A stretch of 5,567 nucleotides of DNA from the NCBI GenBank assembly GCA_023448955.1, contig JAEXJU010000145.1, forward strand, positions 1 through 5,567. The letters are read 5' to 3'. Below are positions 1-5,567 of this stretch, one piece after another. Origin of the DNA: Bacteroidota bacterium. GTDB taxonomy: Bacteria; Bacteroidota; Bacteroidia; Flavobacteriales; Weeksellaceae. A program made the position numbers and the translations under genes. Position 1 is the stretch's first letter. Each line of letters opens with the position of its first letter. Under the pieces are notes generated by a model that searched no databases, was not told the DNA's origin, and was given only the letters and a program-made list of their open reading frames with translations.

Positions 1-714
1 ACCGGATTTGTTTTTAAAATCCACGCCAATATGGATCCGAAACACAGAGACCGTCTGGCGTTTGTGAAAATCGTGTCCGGAACATTCAAAAGAAATGAGA
101 ATTATCTTTTGGTGAGAGAAGGAAAAAAAATGAAGTTCTCCTCTCCTAACGCTTTCTTTGCAGATAAAAAAGAAGTGGTAGACGAGAGTTTCCCAGGCGA
201 TATCGTAGGACTTCACGATACAGGAAGTTTCCGAATTGGCGATACTTTGACGGCCGGCGAAAAATTGAGCTTCAAAGGAATCCCAAGTTTTTCTCCAGAA
301 CATTTCCGATACATTAATAATAACGACCCATTGAAAGCAAAACAATTGGCGAAAGGTGTAGACCAGCTAATGGACGAAGGTGTTGCTCAGCTCTTTACGC
401 TGGAAATGAACAATAGAAAAATCATCGGAACGGTTGGTGCACTTCAGTACGAGGTTATCCAATACCGTCTGGAGCATGAATATGGTGCGAAATGTTCGTA
501 TGAGCCAATCAGCATCCATAAAGCGTGTTGGGTGGAAGCAGATGAAAAGTCTGAGGAGTTCAAAGAATTTGCGAGACTGAAACAGCGTTTTTTAGCGAGA
601 GACAAATATGACCAACTGGTTTTCCTGGCTGATTCTTCTTTTACGATTCATATGACTCAGGAAAAGTTTCCGAATGTGAAACTGCATTTTATCAGTGAGT
701 TTAAGAATCATTAA
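1..714 (+). CDS. prfC: Peptide chain release factor 3 (RF3), 3' part
   Basis: This is the C-terminal 237 residues of RF3, the translational GTPase that removes RF1 or RF2 from the ribosome after peptide release. The reading frame is open from base 1, so the GTPase domain and the start lie outside the window. The first residues, around FKIHANMDPKHRDR, match the highly characteristic RF3 domain II sequence (FKIQANMDPKHRDR in the E. coli protein, from memory). Further on, GTVGALQYEVIQYRL (window residues 143-157) and the CWVEADE stretch match domain III, which distinguishes RF3 from elongation factor G. The protein ends in the usual place, after the conserved QEKFPNVKLHF segment. It is a cytoplasmic housekeeping gene, and a strong terminator follows the stop within seven bases, so it does not appear to be co-transcribed with the next gene. 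Confidence 0.97.
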   Translation, partial: TGFVFKIHANMDPKHRDRLAFVKIVSGTFKRNENYLLVREGKKMKFSSPNAFFADKKEVVDESFPGDIVGLHDTGSFRIGDTLTAGEKLSFKGIPSFSPEHFRYINNNDPLKAKQLAKGVDQLMDEGVAQLFTLEMNNRKIIGTVGALQYEVIQYRLEHEYGAKCSYEPISIHKACWVEADEKSEEFKEFARLKQRFLARDKYDQLVFLADSSFTIHMTQEKFPNVKLHFISEFKNH

Positions 715-720
715 ATATTG

Positions 721-750
721 AATCCGCAGAGTTTTCTGCGGATTTTTTTT
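721..750 (+). terminator. Rho-independent terminator of prfC
   Basis: A perfect 10-bp stem (AATCCGCAGA at 721-730 with TCTGCGGATT at 735-744) closes a GTTT loop and is followed by a run of T to position 750. It begins six bases after the prfC stop codon. It should end prfC transcription and insulate the AT-rich gene downstream. Confidence 0.93.
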
Positions 751-781
751 GTTTAATAAACTAAATTATTGATTAATTTTG
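748..781 (+). promoter_or_regulatory. Putative Bacteroidetes-type promoter for the HEPN-like gene
   Basis: TAATTTTG at 774-781 is an exact match to the Bacteroidetes -7 consensus TAnnTTTG. TTTG at 748-751, at the end of the prfC terminator T-run, can serve as the -33 element with a 22-bp spacer, inside the reported 17-23 bp range. Transcription would then start near 786-790, downstream of the TTG codon at 769, which favours the ATG at 814 as the true start. The region is very AT-rich, so a chance match is possible. Confidence 0.5.
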
Positions 782-813
782 ATTTTATAAATTATACAAA
801 ACAAAAAAATCAG

Positions 814-2070
814 ATGAAGCTTAATTATATTCAAAATGGTTTAGATTCCTTACAAAAAGGATACAAGAACTTAATAGAATACGAAAATCTAACTTTTTCT
901 GAAAATATAGATAATAATGATATCAGATTTTTTTATCTAAAGGATGCAATATTATTTATTCATCACGGAATAGAAATTTTGATAAAAAAAATATTACATA
1001 ATCATAATGAATTATTGTTATTTAGTCAGATTGATAGTCATCTTAAAAATGCTATAATTGAAAAAAACATAAAAGGTCTTAATTCTGTATTTGAAACCAA
1101 ATTAAATCATAAAATACATACAGTTAATTTTTCAGAATCTTTAGAGAGAATTAAAATGATTCCAAATCTAAGGTTGTCCAAAAATCTTGAATTGAAATTT
1201 AAAGATTTAGAAATGTATAGAAATATTATTATGCATTCTGAACCTTTCATAAATGAGTACCTAATAATAAATACTTTCGAGGATTTATCTGATGAATTGG
1301 ATGTTTTTTTTGAATCTGCATTACCACATGAATATAAGGCAATTACAAATTATGAAAGGTTTAAACAAACTTATGATATGTACAATGATTTTGCAAATGA
1401 TGATGATTTCATAGAAGTATTGAAAATAAATAAAATTATTATACAGGCATTAGATAAAGCACAAATCCGAATAGGAATAAATGATATAAAAATTATAAAT
1501 GATAAAAAGAAAATTAAAATATTTTTGAACGAAATTTTTAAAGAATCTGAGTTTGGATGTGATTTGTATAATAATTTCTGCTCAGGTCAGATAACAGACT
1601 TTAAACAGTTAGAAGAAAACTTGTTTTCCTTATACGCAAAAGATTTAGATACGGTTTATCAATTTAATTTAAAAAGTATAATTATATATATTCCATCACT
1701 ACATTTTAAAACCTCTCCAATAATTTTCATCGAATCGGATAATTTAGATTTTGAAAAATTTAAGTCTAAGATGTTAGAAAATAATTTTAAAATATTCAAC
1801 AGAGACAATATTGTTTACATCAATTATTTAAGAGATAAAGATAATAATGAATTCATTTTTGATAATAATAAAATTGATGAGAAAAATAAAAGTTTCTATT
1901 CTACTCATTATGAAAATACTTATAAATTTTTCACAAAAGGAATTTTTTGTTTTTTAAATTATAATAAGATAGGAAAACAAATTGCATTTAGGAAGATTTT
2001 ATTTGATAACCATCATTTAGCTGGAAAGCAACTTGAGGTTAAAATAAGAAGTCTAATTTCTCAATTTTAA
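814..2070 (+). CDS. HEPN-domain-like hypothetical protein, AT-rich orphan gene
   Basis: The product is a 418-residue soluble protein with no signal peptide or membrane segment. I do not recognise the full-length family. The N-terminal part (about residues 35-170) is helical: a hydrophobic helix YLKDAILFIHHGIEIL at 41-56 is followed by RNIIMH at 136-141 and a further helix to about 167. The RNxxxH pattern (R136, N137, H141) is the hallmark of HEPN domains, many of which are metal-independent ribonucleases in toxin-antitoxin, abortive infection and CRISPR effector proteins. The C-terminal 240 residues are rich in Asn, Lys, Ile and Phe and have no motif I can name. Sampled 60-base lines contain only 11-12 G or C, far below prfC, which suggests horizontal acquisition. 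The frame extends upstream to a TTG at 769, giving 433 residues, but I prefer the ATG because a promoter-like -7 box lies at 774-781. No nucleotidyltransferase antitoxin or other partner is adjacent. An RNase or defence role is inferred from the motif only. Confidence 0.72.
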   Translation: MKLNYIQNGLDSLQKGYKNLIEYENLTFSENIDNNDIRFFYLKDAILFIHHGIEILIKKILHNHNELLLFSQIDSHLKNAIIEKNIKGLNSVFETKLNHKIHTVNFSESLERIKMIPNLRLSKNLELKFKDLEMYRNIIMHSEPFINEYLIINTFEDLSDELDVFFESALPHEYKAITNYERFKQTYDMYNDFANDDDFIEVLKINKIIIQALDKAQIRIGINDIKIINDKKKIKIFLNEIFKESEFGCDLYNNFCSGQITDFKQLEENLFSLYAKDLDTVYQFNLKSIIIYIPSLHFKTSPIIFIESDNLDFEKFKSKMLENNFKIFNRDNIVYINYLRDKDNNEFIFDNNKIDEKNKSFYSTHYENTYKFFTKGIFCFLNYNKIGKQIAFRKILFDNHHLAGKQLEVKIRSLISQF

Positions 2071-2150
2071 TAAATCTATTCCAACTACTCCTTCACTTCA
2101 CTATAATCATTATTAACAAAATCAAAAAACTTTTATCCGCATTTTACCTT

Positions 2151-2256
2151 TTACAAATTAATATTCAAAACTCTTGTAAATCACTTGTAAAATCAACTTA
2201 AAAATCTGATTTTCATTAGATTAAAATATTACAAAAATTATCATATTCTTTTACAA
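2151..2256. repeat. Phased array of five TTACAA/TTGTAA boxes
   Basis: The hexamer TTACAA occurs at 2151, 2229 and 2251, and its reverse complement TTGTAA at 2174 and 2185. The spacings are 23, 11, 44 and 22 bp, all within one base of a multiple of 11, so all copies would face the same side of the helix. Four of the five extend to TTTACAA. The middle pair sits in a short imperfect tandem repeat (CTTGTAAATCA at 2173-2183, CTTGTAAAATCA at 2184-2195). The last copy abuts the putative -33 element at 2257. This may be a cooperative binding region controlling the gene at 2305. The rest of the 234-bp gap from 2071 shows no ORF and no convincing terminator. Confidence 0.45.
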
Positions 2257-2285
2257 TTGATTCTTTTCATTGTTGGATAGCTTTA
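2257..2285 (+). promoter_or_regulatory. Putative promoter of the DUF4349-like gene
   Basis: TTG at 2257-2259 and TAGCTTTA at 2278-2285 are separated by 18 bp. The second is one base from the Bacteroidetes -7 consensus TAnnTTTG. The predicted transcript would start roughly 15 bases before the ATG at 2305, a short leader with an A-rich start region and no clear Shine-Dalgarno sequence. Confidence 0.45.
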
Positions 2286-2304
2286 CATCAATAAAATTAT
2301 TCAA

Positions 2305-3231
2305 ATGAAAAAGTTACTATTGACCGCCGTTATTTTGAGCACACTCACTATGTGTAAGAAAGCAGATTTGCAGGAAGCTAATAATACAATTAAGAATGCA
2401 GATTCTTTAATGGATCAAGCTTCTGAAAGTTTAGAAAATCTGGATTCGGATTCAACAGCTACATTAGATTCGGTAAACCTGAAAGCCAAAGATCTTATTA
2501 AAACTAAAGAAAACATAGAAAATGCTTTTGATAAGAGCAAGGAAAAAATAGATTCTATTGCAGACAATGTCGAGAAATTCAAAAAGGACATCGAAGAGAA
2601 AAAAGTAGTGGCAGCAATTGATTCCGTAAAAGAAAAAGTCAAAAAAGAGATTGCCAAGCCAAAAACTGTTACCAAAGTGATCTACAAAGAAAGACCTGTA
2701 AAGGAAACCGTTGTTCCGGAACCATCGCCATTGGTGAAAAACGGCAGCTTTGAAATCAATGTCGATAATATGGAAAATGCAAAACAATTCCTTAGAACAA
2801 TAGTCAGTAAATAAGACGGGATTGTAAAAACAGAAAACCTGGTAAGTAATGACGAGTTCCAGACTTTTTATCTCACTGCCAAAGTACCTTATGAAAAATT
2901 TGATTACTTAGCGGAAGATCTCGTTTCTATTGGTTCAGTAAAAAATAAAAATATAGAAATAAAAGGCGATACTTACAGCCGGGGAAAACTTTCCAACCTT
3001 GAGATTACATTGTATGACAATTATATCAAAGAAAAAGATATTGAAAAAGATAAAAGCTTTGGAGATAAATCTGCAGACGCTATTTCTTCCGGATGGAATG
3101 TGATCGGCAGTGTTTTATTGTTCCTCCTTCCCTTTTGGCCATTATTTCTGATTGGTGGAATTGCCTATTATTTTTATAAAAAGAAAAACCAAAATAAAAA
3201 TCAGGAGTCATCAAAAGAAGACCATAATTAA
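2305..3231 (+). pseudogene. DUF4349-like envelope protein gene interrupted by an in-frame stop
   Basis: Reading through one TAA at codon 170 gives a continuous 308-codon frame that makes sense as one protein. Residues 1-17 form a lipoprotein-like signal (KKLLLTAVILSTLTMC, then KK), although Met16 just before Cys17 is unusual for a lipobox. Residues 20-115 are charged and coiled-coil-like, and 116-143 are a Lys/Pro/Val linker. NGSFEINVDNMENAKQFL before the stop and DGIVKTENL then YLTAKVPYEKFDYLAEDLVSIGSVKNKNI after it resemble the two halves of a DUF4349 domain. Residues 266-291 are a hydrophobic membrane segment followed by a Lys/Asn-rich tail, as at the C-terminus of DUF4349 proteins. The stop falls where a Tyr codon (TAT or TAC) would fit. 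As it stands, only a 169-residue fragment (2305-2814) would be made, without most of the domain or the anchor. The second fragment has no good start: its frame begins at a TTG (3010) that is an ordinary Leu codon of the whole frame. Cellular function is unknown. A sequencing error is the main alternative. Confidence 0.72.
2812..2814 (+). other. In-frame TAA splitting the DUF4349-like gene
   Basis: The local reading is AGT AAA TAA GAC GGG ATT. The frame is unchanged on both sides and both halves read as conserved protein, so the disruption is a single substitution rather than an indel. TAT or TAC (Tyr) is one base away and would restore a K-Y-D-G context, which fits the usual K-Y-G-G style at this place in DUF4349 proteins. 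No insertion element or repeat is present at the site. Confidence 0.7.
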
Positions 3232-3286
3232 AATGAAAACTTGTAGTTCGTCATAGCCAAGGCTAAATAATTTACTTTGACAAATT

Positions 3287-3316
3287 AAAAAAGACGCTTT
3301 GTTAAGCGTCTTTTTT
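3287..3316. terminator. Bidirectional terminator between convergent genes
   Basis: A perfect 13-bp inverted repeat (AAAAAAGACGCTT at 3287-3299, AAGCGTCTTTTTT at 3304-3316) encloses a TGTT loop. The A-run on one side and T-run on the other give a U-tract in both directions. It lies 55 bp after the end of the DUF4349-like frame on the plus strand and 20 bp after the stop of the TPR gene on the minus strand, so it can end both transcripts. Confidence 0.9.
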
Positions 3317-3336
3317 ATTGAATTTAAAATTTGATT

Positions 3337-3885
3337 TTAGTTCATCAGGCTTTTGCTGAGATTAAGCGCATCCTGGTTTGTGCCGTCGTATTGTAATGAT
3401 TTTGCAATATATTGCTTGGCTTTTTCCGGATTTGTATCCTTATCCAGGAATGCTATGAAGAAATAAGCATAAGCAAGATTTTGTTTACTGGCATCTACTT
3501 CTTCAGGTTTTACCTTGGCAATATATTGTTCATAAGCGGTTTTTGCTGCGTCATTATTTTTCGCTGACTGATTAGCGTAACCTATACCATAATAAGCTGG
3601 TGCCCAATCCGGAATAATGCTTGTTATTTTATTCCAGGTAAGAATGGCAGAATTCCAGTCATTTGCATTTTGATATGCTGTTGCCAGTGCTACCAAGGAT
3701 TGTGTGTCATCCGGCTTAGCCGCAATCTTTTGTTTTAGTGCTTCAATTTCGGGATTTGTAGTTCCCTGGGTTTGAGCAGTTGTTTGTACTTGTTCAGTAG
3801 TTTGGGTAGTCTGTGCTGTTGCAAAACCTGCCGTTAATAATGAAACCCCTAATAATAAACTTCTAATTTTTACTTCCGTTTTCAT
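3337..3885 (-). CDS. Secreted tetratricopeptide-repeat (TPR) protein
   Basis: The 182-residue product begins with a classical signal peptide: basic MKTEVKIR, hydrophobic SLLLGVSLLTAG, and a likely cleavage after FATA, leaving Gln25 at the mature end. There is no lipobox Cys, so a soluble periplasmic location is likely. A Thr/Gln-rich linker follows (residues 25-43). The rest is helical repeats of TPR type: about 58-92 (LVALATAYQNANDWNSAILTWNK, ending in IIPD), 93-125 (APAYYGIGYANQSAKNNDAAKTAY, read in parts) and 134-168 (AYAYFFIAFLDKDTNPEKA, ending in YDGTN). Each has the small-residue and aromatic spacing typical of TPR helix pairs. Such proteins usually act as protein-interaction scaffolds, and the partner cannot be told from sequence. 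The ATG at 3885 is preceded by AAAAAGG two bases away, a modest ribosome-binding site. The gene stands alone, convergent with the DUF4349-like gene and divergent from the carotenoid regulator. Its promoter was not clearly identified. Confidence 0.88.
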   Translation of the reverse strand: MKTEVKIRSLLLGVSLLTAGFATAQTTQTTEQVQTTAQTQGTTNPEIEALKQKIAAKPDDTQSLVALATAYQNANDWNSAILTWNKITSIIPDWAPAYYGIGYANQSAKNNDAAKTAYEQYIAKVKPEEVDASKQNLAYAYFFIAFLDKDTNPEKAKQYIAKSLQYDGTNQDALNLSKSLMN

Positions 3886-4051
3886 AACCTTTTTATTTTA
3901 AGTTGTATATTAGTAAACAATTATGATTCCAGATAACTAACATATTTTCATAAATTATAAGTTTTAATAGGCTTTTAAGAATTAAATCTTAAAGTTTAAT
4001 AAAATTTAAATATTTATGGATTGATTGGTCTTATTATTGATATGTATATTT

Positions 4052-4080
4052 ATATACTAATTGTATAAAAATTAGTATAT
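4052..4080. promoter_or_regulatory. Inverted-repeat operator candidate for the regulator-crtI operon
   Basis: ATATACTAATT (4052-4062) and AATTAGTATAT (4070-4080) are perfect 11-bp inverted arms separated by 7 bp. A third related half-site, AATTGTATA, lies at 4059-4067, overlapping the left arm. AATT-GTATA-type half-sites resemble known MarR/OhrR-family operators (the B. subtilis OhrR box contains TACAATT and AATTGTA). The right arm overlaps the -7 box and ends 22 bp before the start codon, the expected place for an autorepressor site. Binding by the neighbouring MarR-type protein is inferred. Confidence 0.6.
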
Positions 4081-4083
4081 TTG
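4076..4083 (+). promoter_or_regulatory. -7 promoter box upstream of the MarR-type gene
   Basis: TATATTTG exactly matches the Bacteroidetes -7 consensus TAnnTTTG and lies 19 bp before the ATG at 4103. No TTG lies at the normal 17-23 bp distance upstream. The nearest, at 4061-4063, gives only 12 bp, so the promoter may be weak or depend on an activator. Confidence 0.5.
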
Positions 4084-4102
4084 ATTATTAAATTTTACGA
4101 CC

Positions 4103-4777
4103 ATGGATTTTACTATCATTAAAAATCTATTAGAATTAATTGAAAAATTTGATTCGGGGAATGTCAATAATCTCTACACAAAGGATATTGCAGGATTCCG
4201 CAACTGGATCTATGATCAGGAAGCAAAACAACGTAGAGATGGAAAAAGTGATCCTGTTTGGGATGGCAAAGAATTCGGACGGTCACCGGAAAGTGTTATC
4301 AGTACGCTTTTGGTTCATCTTAACCGATATGCTAAAACTTATTCTAAATCCGCAATTGCCGGCTCCGATTTCAGTACACAGGATGAATTCATATACCTTA
4401 TAAATCTAAAGTCTTTTGGACCTATAACCAAAATGGAGCTTATAAGAAAAAATGTTCAGGAAAAACCAGCGGGTATTCTTATCATCAACAGACTTATAAA
4501 ACAAGGCTGGGTAGAGCAAACAGATTCTGATACAGACAGACGAACAAAAGTTATTAAAATAACAGAAGCCGGTCTGGATGCTCTGGATATGCAAATGGAT
4601 AAAATCCGGACTGCGACAAGTATTGTAACAGGCAATCTGAATCATAATGAGAAAATGGATCTCATAAGGCTTCTTGATAAACTAGACCAGTTCCACCACC
4701 CTATTTTCTCAAGAAATATAGATAATAATAAATTAATTGATACTGTTTTAAAAGATTATTCTTTTGATAAAAACTAA
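4103..4777 (+). CDS. MarR-family transcriptional regulator, likely of the carotenoid operon
   Basis: The 224-residue protein contains a MarR-type winged helix-turn-helix. A dimerisation helix (about 61-85) is followed by TQDEFIYLINLKSFGPITKMELI (92-114), a recognition-helix region near AGILIINRLIKQGWVEQ (123-139), and the wing DSDTDRRTKVIKITEAGLDAL (141-161, read in parts). The wing carries D143, D145, R146 and R147, the DxDRR motif typical of MarR proteins. MarR proteins are usually about 140-160 residues; this one has roughly 60 extra N-terminal residues (including FRNWIYDQEAKQRRDG) and a 25-residue C-terminal tail. It ends one base before crtI, so the two are almost certainly co-transcribed. 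Together with the palindrome over its own promoter, this suggests it represses or tunes its own operon. The ligand is unknown. The start is an ATG within ACCATGG, 19 bp after the -7 box, with no Shine-Dalgarno sequence. Confidence 0.9.
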   Translation: MDFTIIKNLLELIEKFDSGNVNNLYTKDIAGFRNWIYDQEAKQRRDGKSDPVWDGKEFGRSPESVISTLLVHLNRYAKTYSKSAIAGSDFSTQDEFIYLINLKSFGPITKMELIRKNVQEKPAGILIINRLIKQGWVEQTDSDTDRRTKVIKITEAGLDALDMQMDKIRTATSIVTGNLNHNEKMDLIRLLDKLDQFHHPIFSRNIDNNKLIDTVLKDYSFDKN

Positions 4778-4778
4778 T

Positions 4779-5567
4779 ATGGCAAAGAAAATAGCAATTA
4801 TAGGATCTGGATTTTCAGGCTTGTCTGCGGCAGCTTATTCAGCTAAATCAGGAAACGAAGTACACGTTTTCGAAAAAAACAGCAGTTTGGGCGGGCGTGC
4901 AAGAAGTTTTCGTACAGACAACGGATATACATTTGATATGGGTCCGAGTTGGTATTGGATGCCGGATATATTTGATGATTTTTTTGCCGATTTTGGCAAA
5001 AAAGTTTCTGACTTTTATGAATTGGTATCTCTTGATCCTCAGTTTGAAATGGTTTTTGATGATGGAACAATGGAAATCCCACACGATTATGAATCCATGA
5101 AATCCCTTTTCGAAAAAACGGAAACCGGCGCAGGAAAAATGCTGGATAATTTTATGAAAGATGCACAGTTCAATTATGAAGTGGGAATGAAAGAATTCGT
5201 AAATAAACCTTGCCATTCCTGGTTTGAGTTTGTGTCTCCCAAAATTGCAAAAAGTGCTTTGAAATTAGATCTTTTGACTGATTTTCATCATTTTGTAAGA
5301 AAATATTTTAAGCATCCTAAACTGATAACATTAATGGAATTTCCCGTGATTTTCCTTGGAGCAGCCCCGAAAGATATTCCTGCACTTTATAGTTTGATGA
5401 ATTATGGTGGCTATAAACTCGGGACCTGGTATCCGAAAGGTGGTTTTATCAAAATCATAGAAGCAATGGCTACCATTGGAAAAATGCAGGGCGTTCAGTT
5501 TCACTTCAATTCTAATGTAGAAAAAATTGTAGTAGAAGATAAGAAGGTTTCCGGAATTGTTGTAGAT
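4779..5567 (+). CDS. crtI: Phytoene desaturase (CrtI family), 5' part
   Basis: The frame is open from the ATG at 4779 to the window edge, giving 263 residues; CrtI proteins are usually about 490 long, so the C-terminal half is missing here only because the window ends. CrtI introduces double bonds into phytoene, giving lycopene, on the inner membrane. An N-terminal FAD-binding Rossmann fold is visible: IAIIGSGFSGLSAA with GxGxxG at 9-14, acidic Glu32 at the end of the second strand, and LGGRA at 37-41. FDMGPSWYWMPD (52-63) and FLGAAPKDIPALYSLMNYGG (192-211), followed by GTWYPKGGF (215-223), are signature stretches of bacterial CrtI desaturases. The start lies one base after the regulator's stop, which implies a shared transcript and possibly translational coupling. 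Other CrtI-fold enzymes such as CrtN or CrtO-type oxidases or saturases are less likely from these motifs. Downstream carotenoid genes such as crtB would be expected beyond the window. Confidence 0.93.
   Translation, partial: MAKKIAIIGSGFSGLSAAAYSAKSGNEVHVFEKNSSLGGRARSFRTDNGYTFDMGPSWYWMPDIFDDFFADFGKKVSDFYELVSLDPQFEMVFDDGTMEIPHDYESMKSLFEKTETGAGKMLDNFMKDAQFNYEVGMKEFVNKPCHSWFEFVSPKIAKSALKLDLLTDFHHFVRKYFKHPKLITLMEFPVIFLGAAPKDIPALYSLMNYGGYKLGTWYPKGGFIKIIEAMATIGKMQGVQFHFNSNVEKIVVEDKKVSGIVVD

Noticed and set aside
752..2074. A 9-bp direct repeat TTTAATAAA (752-760 and 2066-2074) flanking the HEPN-like gene, as a possible target-site duplication or attachment site.
   Set aside because: The repeat is pure A/T, the second copy overlaps the stop codon, and in DNA this AT-rich a match of that length between two flanks is close to chance. 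No integrase or transposase is nearby.
2203..2222. Possible hairpin AATCT...AGATT as terminator of the HEPN-like gene.
   Set aside because: The stem is only 5 bp with no T-run after it and lies 130 bp past the stop codon.
2415..2787. Minus-strand ORFs of 86 and 107 codons across the DUF4349-like gene.
   Set aside because: They are antisense shadows of a frame with clear protein character, have Phe/Ser-rich nonsense composition, and show no start signals.
3010..3231. A separate small membrane protein starting at TTG 3010.
   Set aside because: The frame is exactly that of the gene starting at 2305, coding character continues upstream without a break to 2815, and no ribosome-binding or promoter signal precedes 3010. 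It is the 3' end of the interrupted gene.
3974..3993. Inverted repeat TTTAAGA / TCTTAAA (3974-3980, 3987-3993) in the divergent intergenic region.
   Set aside because: Arms are only 7 bp and nearly all A/T, it is not placed against a promoter box I can identify, and there is no U-tract, so neither an operator nor a terminator call is supported.
4140..4645. An 87-codon plus-strand ORF and a 79-codon minus-strand ORF within the regulator gene.
   Set aside because: Both overlap the MarR-type coding frame entirely and have no recognisable content.
4843..5216. ORFs of 67-122 codons on both strands overlapping the crtI start region.
   Set aside because: The +3 frame from 4779 encodes an unmistakable CrtI desaturase through this region; the others are shadows.

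Overview
The window looks like chromosome of a member of the Bacteroidetes, most likely a Flavobacteriia of the Chryseobacterium/Epilithonimonas type. The evidence is moderate to low GC, A-rich rather than Shine-Dalgarno-rich start regions, Bacteroidetes-type promoter boxes (TAnnTTTG with an upstream TTG), a release factor 3 gene of the expected type, and a MarR-type regulator directly coupled to a CrtI-type carotenoid desaturase. The genus is inferred from protein style and was not tested by a search.

Layout, left to right. (1) Positions 1-714 hold the 3' end of prfC (release factor 3), closed by a strong hairpin terminator at 721-750. (2) Positions 814-2070 hold an isolated, extremely AT-rich gene (sampled lines are 18-20% GC, against 47% in a prfC line). 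Its N-terminal half is a helical domain with an RNxxxH motif, the signature of HEPN ribonuclease-type domains. It has its own promoter-like sequence and no visible partner gene, so it looks like a recently acquired defence or toxin-like gene. (3) Positions 2071-2304 are non-coding and carry five copies of the hexamer TTACAA/TTGTAA, spaced at near multiples of 11 bp, ending against a promoter. (4) Positions 2305-3231 hold one gene for a DUF4349-like envelope protein (lipoprotein-like signal, coiled coil, conserved domain, C-terminal membrane segment). An in-frame TAA interrupts it at 2812-2814. (5) A hairpin at 3287-3316 works in both directions and separates it from a convergent gene (3337-3885, minus strand) for a secreted TPR protein. 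(6) A divergent, AT-rich intergenic region carries an 11-7-11 bp perfect inverted repeat overlapping a -7 box. (7) Positions 4103-4777 encode a MarR-family regulator, followed after one base by crtI (4779 to the window edge), a phytoene desaturase.

The prfC end, the TPR gene and the regulator-crtI pair look like ordinary flavobacterial chromosome. The regulator, the palindrome at its own promoter and crtI form a plausible self-controlled carotenoid operon that continues past the window. The region 751-2304, with the HEPN-type gene and the phased hexamer array, is the accessory-looking part and holds the most unusual signals. No tRNA, rRNA, CRISPR array, transposase or insertion sequence was seen.
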